Below, in pieces: positions 1 to 9,200 of a DNA stretch of 39,015 nucleotides (its first letter is position 1; every line of letters starts with the position of its first letter). The notes beneath the pieces were generated by a model. The model had not been told where the DNA came from. It made no database searches and worked only from the letters and a program-made list of their open reading frames with translations. This DNA is from Sulfuritalea hydrogenivorans sk43H (GTDB taxonomy: Bacteria > Pseudomonadota > Gammaproteobacteria > Burkholderiales > Rhodocyclaceae), in NCBI GenBank assembly GCA_945870205.1, contig CAMBRI010000014.1:1-39015 (forward strand). The letters are read 5' to 3'. The position numbers were made by a program, and so were the translations under genes.

Positions 1-43
1 GAAAAAGTCGTCGGTCATGGGATCTCTCAGGTCTCGATTTCTC

Positions 44-595
44 TCAGTTTTCGGCGTCTATTATTTCAATTCCTGCGAGTTTCCGATGTAACAAATTCAA
101 TGAATTTCTACGCCCAGTCTGCGTTGCAGATGTTTTGCAGGGCCGACTAAATAGATTGAAATCCGCAGGTGTGCCAAAGTATTCGAGTGATGCCCTGTAC
201 ATTTGAACATTCGACAATCCGAACAAGGCAGTAATGCCCACTTTCCAAGACTGCTTGAAATATTCGGAGTCCGGAGGTATGAATGCCAAGCCCACGAAAG
301 CCGTGACTGCGACGCAAAGCACCAGCGCCGGCAGGAGTCTCCCGATCCTTTTTGCGATGAATGACAGCAGGAATTCAGTGAATGAATTGAATTGGCGCTT
401 CGCGAGCGCGGATGTAATGACGAAGCCTGATATAACGAAGAAGATGTCGACGCCAAGATAACCGCTAGGAAGGAGATCGGCATTGATGTGGTATGTGATG
501 ACCGACACGACCCCGAGTGCTCGGAGGCCTTGAATGTCGGATCGGAATCCCGTGTTCCCGTCGGTAGTCATCATCCCAAAAGGGCAGAACACCAA
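44..595 (-). pseudogene. Acyltransferase 3 family (OafA/YrhL-like), N-terminal fragment
   Basis: The first ~150 residues match the membrane acyltransferase family that O-acetylates or otherwise acylates surface polysaccharides: the family opening RSDIQGLRAL near residue 18, the conserved His in a TYH motif near 36, and VDIFFVISGFVI near 50, all in hydrophobic segments. The similarity stops after the GTPADFNLF stretch, where full-length members continue into a SLGVEEQFY-type motif; here the frame continues with about 35 unrelated, polar residues to a stop. At 183 residues it is less than half the usual length (350-650). It is the last gene of the minus-strand glycan operon. Seen: truncated reading. 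Inferred: inactive remnant from deletion or rearrangement. A minus-strand ATG at 17-19 may begin the next gene outside the window. Confidence 0.75.
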
Positions 596-715
596 GTATT
601 TCCTGATGCCATATCTATTATATTACTTCGTACAGAACAATACATGAACTCTCTCCGACTTCATAGACTCATATCGCACAGTTTTTTTCCAACGCCGCCG
701 CAATGAAAACTACGG

Positions 716-1933
716 CTAACTTCGATCTCTTGTAATGACCACCTTAACAAGTATGTAGTAGCACACTAGCGGACCGAGAAAGAATCCCAATTCAAAGAAA
801 TGGTTGTATGTATGTGAGTTCAGTAAGCTCCACACGATCTGAGCATAAGCGAGCATTGCAAATAGGCTGCTCTTCGCTCGAAGATAAAGAGCGTTAGATA
901 AATAGCCAAAAAGAATCCCAAACGACATCAATCCAGAAGCACCTGAATACCAATACAAGCCTCCAACGAGGCCAGCCCCGCATGTCAGTTCTAGCCTCGG
1001 CAATTCAGCCTGTACCCCAAAGTACTCTTCTCGTATCTTGTATGGCACCAATCCTTGAAAGATACCAAAAAAATCACCTTGGCCTAAACCATAGTCGAAT
1101 TGGGCAACTACGCCCTCAAAATTAATAAGGGGCAAAGAGAGGTAGTTAATCAGTTGCTCTAGGGAATCGAAAAACTCAAACTGCAAACCCTCACCCAGTC
1201 TTAGGTTACCCATGAGACCGAACAGAAGCACAAAGCACATTAAGAGGACGACCATCCAAATAACCGACCCAAACGATGACAGTTCCCTCACTCCAAACCT
1301 ACTCAAGATCAAATTGTGCGGGTTGCCAGTGCGAACAGTTGAAACGTACATAAAGAATACAAGAAACATCCCAATTAATTGCCGCTTACCCTGCAACACG
1401 GCTGCAATAGCTGCAACCACAAATATTACTAGGTAGATGAACCGAGACGTTGAGGTATTGGGGTTACTCGATCCCAGCAAGAGCGCAAGCACGGCGTTGA
1501 GCAAAAATACTGTCACGAGAAAAATACCAAGCTGACCAAATTCACTGGATCGTTGCGCCTCATTAACAGCATCAACATCATAACCAGATAGAAACGATAG
1601 AATTGGGGCCGTCCCATGTAGTACTACCACCATAGCTGCCTGTGGAATAAGTATGGCCAATACCATCATAGGGGCCAAAATCCCTCCTCTTATGTGGTAT
1701 TTGACTGCATAGGTGGGGCGTCTCGCGCCCTGCATCGCATTTCTGCAGATTACGGCCCCCATAGCGAACATCAAACAAAAAAAGGCCAAAGCTATGGCAG
1801 GAACATAGCTGACCTCGAAATTGTAAGCAGTAGGCCGCTCATAACCAAGCAGCCACAACACATACGGCGTACACGCGAGACCGCTACCAATGAGTATCAG
1901 CACTGTTGGATGAAACGCGCGATACCAAGTCAT
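716..1933 (-). CDS. Polytopic membrane protein, probable O-antigen/oligosaccharide repeat-unit polymerase (Wzy-like)
   Basis: A 405-residue, very hydrophobic protein with about ten to twelve predicted membrane segments and a longer loop in the second half (around residues 255-325, containing FEGVVAQFDYGLGQGDFFGIFQGLVPY). Wzy-type polymerases join lipid-linked repeat units at the periplasmic face of the inner membrane, are 380-450 residues long, and are recognised mainly by topology because their sequences diverge strongly. Position between a glycosyltransferase/methyltransferase block and an acyltransferase, in an operon headed by a Wzx-like flippase, supports this. The gene is AT-richer than the right half of the window. 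Alternatives: another polysaccharide-cluster membrane protein such as an O-antigen ligase. Family-level call only. Confidence 0.6.
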   Translation of the reverse strand: MTWYRAFHPTVLILIGSGLACTPYVLWLLGYERPTAYNFEVSYVPAIALAFFCLMFAMGAVICRNAMQGARRPTYAVKYHIRGGILAPMMVLAILIPQAAMVVVLHGTAPILSFLSGYDVDAVNEAQRSSEFGQLGIFLVTVFLLNAVLALLLGSSNPNTSTSRFIYLVIFVVAAIAAVLQGKRQLIGMFLVFFMYVSTVRTGNPHNLILSRFGVRELSSFGSVIWMVVLLMCFVLLFGLMGNLRLGEGLQFEFFDSLEQLINYLSLPLINFEGVVAQFDYGLGQGDFFGIFQGLVPYKIREEYFGVQAELPRLELTCGAGLVGGLYWYSGASGLMSFGILFGYLSNALYLRAKSSLFAMLAYAQIVWSLLNSHTYNHFFELGFFLGPLVCYYILVKVVITRDRS

Positions 1934-2055
1934 TCGTTACTCCGCCAAAGATGTTACGCTAGCCCGGTGGCCTCTATCTTGTGAAGGATCGCCGTTCGGA
2001 TATACAAGCTTGAGCCGTGACCGGCTTGTCGGGCTTTGGTCCACTCGGTTGCCAG

Positions 2056-2661
2056 CTAGTCGATCTTTGCAATCGCCCACACGACAACAGGGAAGTCACC
2101 CTCATTTTTTAGAGAATGGAAAATTGGCGAATATCTGACCCATCGATCTAAGTTGGCCCGAACACATGCTCTGTTACCCCAAGCCTTAACAGAAATGTCA
2201 CCATCCGCAAAGCCTCCTGAGCGAAGGAACTGCCGCAAACCCAAAGCTGACCATCTGTAGCAGTCAATCGGATGATTGTGAATTTTCAGCAAAAAAGGCG
2301 TTGAAATAATGACTCTGCCCCCGGGACGAAGCATCGCACGCATATTTTTTAATGCCGCCGCCGGTTCAAGTAAATGCTCGAAAACCTGTTCTGCAATTAT
2401 CAAGTCAAATTTGCTTTCTAACCTGTCCCGACAGATATCAAACTGTGGGAACGATACGGATTGACAGCCCTTGAAAGTGCATTTGGTTGCCCATTTATCT
2501 CCCGAGATTTCCAGCACTTCCAGTTCCGCCGGGAACAGTGATCGAACGGTCTGTTCGATATTCTGATCCATTACAACTCGCGCCCAGTGTTGCTCAGTTC
2601 TGCCAACGTTGAACACAGTTCGCGCAACACGCCAGACTAATGATTTAAGTTTCCTATACAC
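2056..2661 (-). CDS. Class I SAM-dependent methyltransferase in glycan operon
   Basis: A 201-residue protein with the methyltransferase type 11 layout: a first strand VLEISGDKW at residues 49-57 in the place of motif I, FDLIIAEQVFEHL at 85-97 (motif II/IV with the EH pair), and LRPGGRVIISTPF (motif post-II) near 110-122, followed by a HPIDCYRWS segment. Motif I lacks the usual GxGxG, which is seen in some glycan-associated members. Likely role: methylating a sugar or a sugar precursor of the polysaccharide in the cytoplasm; substrate unknown. It lies 6 bp downstream of the family 2 glycosyltransferase on the same strand, implying translational linkage, and 122 bp upstream of the polymerase. 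Confidence 0.8.
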   Translation of the reverse strand: MYRKLKSLVWRVARTVFNVGRTEQHWARVVMDQNIEQTVRSLFPAELEVLEISGDKWATKCTFKGCQSVSFPQFDICRDRLESKFDLIIAEQVFEHLLEPAAALKNMRAMLRPGGRVIISTPFLLKIHNHPIDCYRWSALGLRQFLRSGGFADGDISVKAWGNRACVRANLDRWVRYSPIFHSLKNEGDFPVVVWAIAKID

Positions 2662-2667
2662 GTGCGG

Positions 2668-3762
2668 CTAGCCCAGCAAATTGTTCGAATGCTGCGATGT
2701 ACCATCATCTACTCTCTGAGAAGTGGCTAAATTCGCGCATTTTTCTGCGGCTACATGAGCCCCAAATACAAGTTTCCGCCTGCCAACCAGCGAAAGCAGC
2801 TTCTCTCTGCGGAGTCGGTAGTACAACATGTGTTTTGTTCCGGTCTGCTGTTGCTGAAACACCTTGCTACAGACGAAATGCCATAGCATCCTCACAATCT
2901 CCACGCTAACCTGAATTGGAAGCGCATAACGCAGTGAATAAGCGAAGTATTTCCTTCCAAGGAGCCGCTTCCGATACTCGTTAATCGCTGGAGTTGCTGC
3001 GCCAACTGAAGCGTATACGCTCGCTAGCTTTTCTAAGGTAAAGCGAGAGCTATCTATTTCGTGGACTAGCCGACACCTATCCTCAAAGTAGATGCGATAG
3101 CCAGCTAAGGTTAGTGCCAGTAACATTTCTGTATCGTCCCCTGTTAGTTGTAGCGAGCCCTTTCGCCCAACCAAAACTGGATTCCAACCGCTATCCAACA
3201 ATGCAAGGAGCGCAACTCGACTACAGACCATTCCAGCTCCCCAAACCGTATCACCCCTCTTCAGAACGCCGTTCTCGCTTGCGAGACGGCCAATTGCATA
3301 GGCTTTCTCAAAGCCTCGCAGAAACTCTGGAATTACAGTGTTTTCAGGTGGCAACGCACACCCACCAACTGCGCCCAGCGTCGGGTGTCTCTGAAAAACT
3401 TTCGCAGCATAGAAGGCATAGTCGGGGCAGAGCATATTATCGTCATCAACGAAACAAATTAGAGCCGTATCAGCTTCACGAATTCCCTTCTTCCGTGCAT
3501 TCATCAAGCCTGGCACCGACTCTGTTACGATTTTTAATCGTCCTTCCAGTGCGCTCGACAGCTCTTCATTTATAGCGTGCTTAATGGGTGGATTGGACGC
3601 ATTGTCTACTATGAGAATTGGCCATGACCCTGACTGAAATTGCAGATGTTCAAGTACCTTATTGATTCGTGAGTGTCCGTTATAGGTGCAAACTACAAAC
3701 GTTCCTTCGATTGAAATGACTCGTTCCGAGATTGGTTCCTCGTTAGCCTTTTGAGATAGCAT
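2668..3762 (-). CDS. Glycosyltransferase family 2
   Basis: A 364-residue GT-A fold glycosyltransferase. Visible motifs are VVCTYNG at residues 23-29 (nucleotide-sugar binding strand), LIVDNAS at 50-56, a GLMNARKKGI helix near 85-94, and FVDDDN at 104-109, the metal- and nucleotide-binding DxD equivalent; WGAGMV and a TGDDTEMLLAL segment follow near 170-220. It would transfer one sugar from an NDP-sugar onto the growing lipid-linked repeat unit at the cytoplasmic face of the inner membrane. The C-terminal ~100 residues are basic and partly hydrophobic, compatible with membrane association. Operon position: 24 bp after the upstream methyltransferase and 6 bp before the next one. Donor and linkage cannot be read from the sequence. 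Confidence 0.9.
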   Translation of the reverse strand: MLSQKANEEPISERVISIEGTFVVCTYNGHSRINKVLEHLQFQSGSWPILIVDNASNPPIKHAINEELSSALEGRLKIVTESVPGLMNARKKGIREADTALICFVDDDNMLCPDYAFYAAKVFQRHPTLGAVGGCALPPENTVIPEFLRGFEKAYAIGRLASENGVLKRGDTVWGAGMVCSRVALLALLDSGWNPVLVGRKGSLQLTGDDTEMLLALTLAGYRIYFEDRCRLVHEIDSSRFTLEKLASVYASVGAATPAINEYRKRLLGRKYFAYSLRYALPIQVSVEIVRMLWHFVCSKVFQQQQTGTKHMLYYRLRREKLLSLVGRRKLVFGAHVAAEKCANLATSQRVDDGTSQHSNNLLG

Positions 3763-3786
3763 GATTCCGAGCGGTTCCTGAACGGG

Positions 3787-4506
3787 TTACAGGCCTAGCC
3801 GCCTGTTGACCATAGAAATGAAAGCGGCTAATTTGTGTGCGCGGCCGAAGAACCGTGCGAAGGACGCGGGGTGGACTACCGGTCTTGGCTGCTGCGTAGC
3901 CGCGGCTTGAAGTTTCTCAGAAAGCCTAGAAAATCTGCTCTCGTGGACAAAAAACAAGATGTTTTGTCGATACCACCATTCAACGCTTTCTTCGTTCCAA
4001 ATTTCCCAGCGCAGCCAATCGCTACAAACGTAGCCGTGCTCACGAAACAGGGTGGCCCAGAACTCGGGCCATTGCTCATTCACATGGTGATCACCGCCTT
4101 GGCCAGGCGCAGCTGCCGAAAACACTACGATATCGGCCAGCGAACATAAGAATCCGACTAAAACGTCCGATCTGGCTTTAGGAATATGCTCCGCCATTTC
4201 GACGCATGTTGCGAGATCAAATCTTCTGTCAGGTTTGAATTCGGAGGTCTCCTCCGCAAAATTGATAGCATGAAAGGGAATGCCTTTCACATCAAGTGCA
4301 GCGGCAGCCCATGGACCATCTATTGCCTGGAGACGACTAATTCCGAGCGTCCTTGCTGCAGACAGCCACGCACCAGATCCCGCCCCAACATCAACCACCG
4401 AACCAACACTCACCTCGCCTTGTACGATCTTGAGAATAGTCGCTGCTGACGCCATTGAACCCGAGTCAATTCGGGAATAAAAGTCTTTTGAATATACTTC
4501 TTTCAT
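3787..4506 (-). CDS. Class I SAM-dependent methyltransferase in glycan operon
   Basis: A 239-residue methyltransferase with a clear SAM-binding glycine loop, VVDVGAGSGAW, at residues 37-47, an acidic residue at the end of the second strand (QAIDG near 58-62), and FDLATCVEMAEHI near 100-112, the motif II/EH region. The C-terminal third (WPEFWATLFREHGY, then basic residues) resembles methyltransferases encoded in polysaccharide clusters. It follows the flippase gene by 12 bp on the same strand. Two separate methyltransferases in one short operon imply a polymer with one or more methylated sugars or a methylated chain end; this is inference from context. Confidence 0.82.
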   Translation of the reverse strand: MKEVYSKDFYSRIDSGSMASAATILKIVQGEVSVGSVVDVGAGSGAWLSAARTLGISRLQAIDGPWAAAALDVKGIPFHAINFAEETSEFKPDRRFDLATCVEMAEHIPKARSDVLVGFLCSLADIVVFSAAAPGQGGDHHVNEQWPEFWATLFREHGYVCSDWLRWEIWNEESVEWWYRQNILFFVHESRFSRLSEKLQAAATQQPRPVVHPASFARFFGRAHKLAAFISMVNRRLGL

Positions 4507-4518
4507 TTGGGTTTGCTC

Positions 4519-5781
4519 TCAATGACGAGTGGTGGGCTTGGGCTTCATAAATATCCAGATTCCCGCAATTGCAAGTAGAGCCTCGCACGACACTAGTGCT
4601 ATCGCCATAGCGGCTTCGGGCAGCAAAGGGGTACGGACAAGAAGAAAAAAAACTAAAAGATGCACTACCGTTCCCATCGCGATAAGGGTCGACCATTGTC
4701 GCTTTTTCCCTTCCCCAAGTAATCCTAGGCTAACGAACGCGTGCGAAATAGCCAAAAAAATGGGAATAGGCACCATGATAAGAAGAACAAGCTTAGCTTT
4801 TCTTGCAGCCTCGCCATAAATCCAAACCAGGAGCGGCTCAGCATTGGCCAACAAGATACCCGAGCAAATTAGCGCAACGCCGCTCATTATCGTAAATGCA
4901 CGCCAGATAGCGCTTCGCGAGCCCGCCTCTCGGGCGCAACCAACCGCAGGAAGCGAAGCTTGAAAAATTGGCCCTAACAGCATCCGAGTGGCCGCGACTA
5001 TCTTGTCGGCAAACGAATAGAGCGCCACACTTTTTAGATCTGCGAAGACTGCAAGGAGAGGTAATGACATATTTGAGTAGACACTAACTGCAAACACGGA
5101 CGCGAACACAACAGCATTATCTTTGATCTCCCCAATAGCAGCAAGCATTCGGTTGGGACTTGTGTTGCTGCCCACACGGTTCCAAAGACGCCAATGGGCG
5201 ACAATACCCAAAATCGCAGACGGCCCGTAGAGACACCCCAATGCCAAACTCAGTGAGCTTGTGGAATCGACGAATACAAAGATGGCAATAACTGCAGGCG
5301 CCTTTGCGGTTAGAGTGAGCAATACGTAGAGCTTGGCCTCACCCGTGCTTATGAGGTACCAATTTGGAAGTAGTGCGGACGCAACCACGGCGAGTGCAAT
5401 CGAACAAGTCAAGGTAATGCCGGGACTGTCCATGATTATCATGGCTGCGGCGGCAGCGAGCGCGGTAGCCGCCGCTGTAGTTATTGCCCTACTGAGGGTG
5501 ATTACCTTAAAGAGATCTATGCCCTCCTCGAGGGTGCAGGCCGACATTCGGTGTGCGGAAGTCAGCCCGAATGCAAACTCACTTATGGTGATACCGATCT
5601 GGAGAATTGAAAGGGCTAGTGCGAATTCGCCGAAGGCATGAATATCAAGAGTACGGGATAGATACGGCAAGATAGCGAACGCGGATCCAGCAGTTACCAA
5701 GCTAGCCGCTAGAAAGAAGGCCGAGTCTTTTACAATTGTGAGAGACAACACATTCCTTTGGCAGCTTTGTGCCTGAATCAA
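4519..5781 (-). CDS. Polysaccharide flippase, MATE/MOP superfamily (Wzx-like)
   Basis: A 420-residue polytopic protein with about twelve membrane helices. The N-terminal segment (SAFFLAASLVTAGSAFAILPYLSR, then FGEFALALSILQIG around residues 45-60) is the typical opening of polysaccharide-export flippases of the MOP superfamily, which turn undecaprenyl-linked repeat units across the inner membrane. Length fits the family (400-500). It is the first gene of the minus-strand operon, with the likely operon promoter in the 464-bp gap upstream. Together with the polymerase-like gene at 716-1933 it suggests a Wzx/Wzy-dependent polymer. No priming glycosyltransferase or chain-length regulator is present in the window. 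Confidence 0.85.
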   Translation of the reverse strand: MIQAQSCQRNVLSLTIVKDSAFFLAASLVTAGSAFAILPYLSRTLDIHAFGEFALALSILQIGITISEFAFGLTSAHRMSACTLEEGIDLFKVITLSRAITTAAATALAAAAAMIIMDSPGITLTCSIALAVVASALLPNWYLISTGEAKLYVLLTLTAKAPAVIAIFVFVDSTSSLSLALGCLYGPSAILGIVAHWRLWNRVGSNTSPNRMLAAIGEIKDNAVVFASVFAVSVYSNMSLPLLAVFADLKSVALYSFADKIVAATRMLLGPIFQASLPAVGCAREAGSRSAIWRAFTIMSGVALICSGILLANAEPLLVWIYGEAARKAKLVLLIMVPIPIFLAISHAFVSLGLLGEGKKRQWSTLIAMGTVVHLLVFFLLVRTPLLPEAAMAIALVSCEALLAIAGIWIFMKPKPTTRH

Positions 5782-6245
5782 GCGTGGTTAGAACGCAAAA
5801 CTACCCTCCGCGGCAACCGCGTGTAGGCTCTTCTTCATCGCCTTCCGTGGCGTCCATCCCCGCGCGCAATTCGCGAACTATCCATCAGCCCTCGCTACGC
5901 CCTTCAGCCCTACTTAATCGATCCGCTAAATGCTACCGCATCAGCGACATCTCGTATCATCAACTCGTGGTTATAGTCTACTTTGATAAGGAGTCCATCA
6001 GTGCTAGAAACCCGGCGCGTAAACGCGGCCACTGTAGCCTGCCGGTGCCGCCGCAGAGGTTATCCACGGGGTCACCCCTCTCGACGACTCATATACAACC
6101 AAACTCGAATCAATGACGTCAATCGACTAGGATAGCGAACCCTTTGGCGCTCTTCCGCCACAATACGTGTGTCAATCAATCGTGCTGATGTCAGGTGCTC
6201 GGACCCACCGAGTTAACTCCACCGGACACCCGCCTAAAGACCTAC
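5782..6245. other. Intergenic gap, 464 bp, between flippase and RTX gene
   Basis: No convincing gene is seen on either strand; open frames here have no recognisable motifs. By position it should hold the 3' untranslated end of the RTX gene and the promoter of the glycan operon, both on the minus strand. No strong terminator hairpin with a T-tract and no clear sigma-70 promoter could be picked out by eye. Confidence 0.4.
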
Positions 6246-9200
6246 TTAAGTTACGTTCCACCCGGCATAGGGCCCATAGACGGTACTGCTAGCAGTGTGA
6301 TTGACCCCGTCCATCAGCCAAATCGACGTCTCGCCGCTTGTGCCTTGCCAGCGCAAGTCGGTCTTCCCATCGCCGTTGTAATCACTCTTCGCATCAACAA
6401 TGGTCCAACCTGCATAAGGACCAAATACGGCGCTGCTGTCGGTGTGATTGACTCCGTCCATCAGCCAAATCGACGTCTCGCCACTTGGGCCTTGCCAACG
6501 CAAATCGGTCTTTCCGTCACCATTGAAATCACTTTGCTCGTTGACAACGCTCCATCCTACGAAGGGACCAAAAACTGTACTGCTAGCAGTGTGATTGACC
6601 CCGTCCATAAGCCAAATCGACGTCTCGCCGCTTGTGCCTTGCCAGCGCAAGTCGGTCTTCCCATCGCCGTTGTAATCACTCTTTGCATCAACAATGGTCC
6701 AACCTGCATAAGGACCAAATACGGCGCTGCTGTCGGTGTGATTGACTCCGTCCATCAGCCAAATCGACGTCTCGCCACTTGGGCCTTGCCAACGCAAATC
6801 GGTCTTTCCGTCACCTGAGAAATCATGCCCGGCAGGTTTCGCGCCCAGATTTGTAAACCCATCCACAAACTGCAGCTTCTCAATCCCGAACAGCGTATCA
6901 ACCCCATCATTCCCGTCGCCGAGATTGATATCGGTCACCGTGTATTGCCCTGGGACGCTCTTGTCGACGTCGTAGCCGGCCTTGTTGCCCGCGAATTGCG
7001 CCGTATCCAGCCCCGCGCCGCCGGTCAGGGTGTCGTTGCCGAACCATCCTTCCAGCAGGTTGTTGCTGGCATTACCGGTAAGCGTGTCGTTGAAGTTCGA
7101 GCCGCGCACGCCTTCTATGTTGGAGAGGGTGTCCGTCGTGCCGTAGCCATCACTGGCGAAGCCCGTCGTCAGGCTAACGGTGACAGCGAAGCTGGTCTGG
7201 GTGTAATCAACGCGGTCAAAACCGGAGCCGCCATTGATGGCGTCGTTGCCGTTCCTGCCCTGGAATACCTCAAGGGCATCATTGGCGACGTTGCCGCCGG
7301 TCAGCGTGTCGTTCGAATCGGTGCCGATAACCGCCTCGATGTTGGCTATCGTGTCGGTAACGCCGCCCCGGACTGCGTTGCCAGCGAGAAGGCTGACGTT
7401 GACCCCTGAATTGCTTGAGAAGTCGCCGGTTGAGAAATCGAGCAGGTCATAGCCGCTACCGCCGTCAATGTTATCGGCGCCATCGCCGCCAGAAAGGCTG
7501 TCATTGCCACCGGCGCCGACCAGCGTGTCGTCGCCAGATCCACCCGACAAGTTGTTGGCGCTGTCGTTGCCGGTGATGCTGTCCTTGGCATCGGAACCAT
7601 TGACGTTCTCGATGCTGGACAGGGTGAAACTGGAGTTATAGAGCGTTGGGACGCCAATCGTGCCGGCGATGATCGATCCGGTGCCATTCGCCAGATTGAC
7701 AGTGTACTGGGAGATCTTCCCGCCCTGCGCACTGTCCAGATTGAGCGTGTCGTTACCGTTGCCACCGTTGAAGACGTCGGTGCCCGACGAACCCTCTGAA
7801 GACTGGCGCTCGACCGTGACAAACATGTCGTCGCCATCATTGCCATTCAATATCTGGCTGCCACCGGCTGTGATCAGGATGTCTTTACCTGCGCCACCGT
7901 TAAAAATCACACTGTCAAGCGTTCCGTTGAAGGTGTCATCAGTGACAGTGTTGGCATTATTGTCGCCGAGCAGCACAACCCCGCCGGTAAAGGTGATGTG
8001 GCTGCTGCTCACCTTGAACATGTTGCTCGTATCAGCGGTCGGTGTGAACAGCAGGCTTACAGTCTTTATGGGGTTGTGGGTAAGCGGGTCGTGTTGGGTT
8101 AGCTGCAGCCCTCGGTCCTTATTCGGCCCGCTCTCGATTTGGCTGATGTCGAAATCCTGGGGGCCGAGTCCGGTAACGTTCAGTATGTCGAGAGTCGGAT
8201 CGAAGTAGAACTCGGCGTCATTAGACAAGGAGGCGTAGGTATAAGTTATCGCATTCGCCGCTTGCGGGCCGTCACTGAAGGACAGGACCTCGACACCGGA
8301 GACCGAGTCCGTGCCGTCTGCGCCGGCGACCGTGTAACTGCCGCCACCGAGGTTCGTGATCGTATAGCTGGCGAAAGTGCCACTGAAAACAGCCGTATCC
8401 TTGCCAAAGCCACCCGAGATCGTGTCGTTGCCAAGCCCACCCGTCAGTGTGTCATTACCGCCCTGGCCAGCAAGTTGGTTGGCGTTGGAATCGCCAACGA
8501 GGGTATCGTTGAAATTCGAGCCGAAAACCCATTCGATCCCGGTCAGGCTGTCGGTGCCACCCCAACTGTCGGTAACAGTTGCGCTGCCGCCAGACAAGGT
8601 CACCGAGACGCCGCTCAGCGATGACGAATAGACCACCGTGTCAATACCGGCACCGTCGCCGCCTACCATGGTGTCATTACCGGCCATGCCCTCGAAGGTC
8701 TCGCTGCCTGTCGTGGTGCCGGTAAAGGTATCGCCAAAGTCCGAGCCGCGGACGGCTTCGATACTGTCGAAAGTGTCGTAGCCCGCGGCAACCCCGTCAA
8801 AGCCACCGTCGATGGCGTAGCCCACACCGCCGGAGGTAAACGTGACTTGCACTGCCGCGATCGAACTATCGAAACGAACGGTGTCAAACCCGCCAAGGCC
8901 ATGAATGACGTCGTTGCCGCCACGGCCTTCAAAGGCGTCGTTGGCGCTACCGCCAGTCAGAAGGTCGTTGTAGTTCGAGCCACGGACTTGTTCGATGTTG
9001 AGCAGGACGTCATTGCCGGCAGCACCTGTTGCCGTGCCGCTGTAGCCGGGGATGCCGGCATTGCTATCAAGCACAACGGTGACGCTGCCTGTGGCATGTT
9101 CATAGCTTGCCCGGTCAGTGCCTTCGCCACCATCGATGGTGTCGTTGCCAAGACCGCCATCGAACGCCTCGAAGTGGTTGGATGCAATCACCTGCGCGCT

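Noticed and set aside
1-19. Minus-strand ATG (reading MTDDFF) at the left edge
   Set aside because: Only six codons are in the window, too few to support a gene call.
6301-6830. Regular 147-bp repeats considered as a CRISPR-like array
   Set aside because: There are no unique spacers; the whole unit is coding repeat in frame with the RTX protein.
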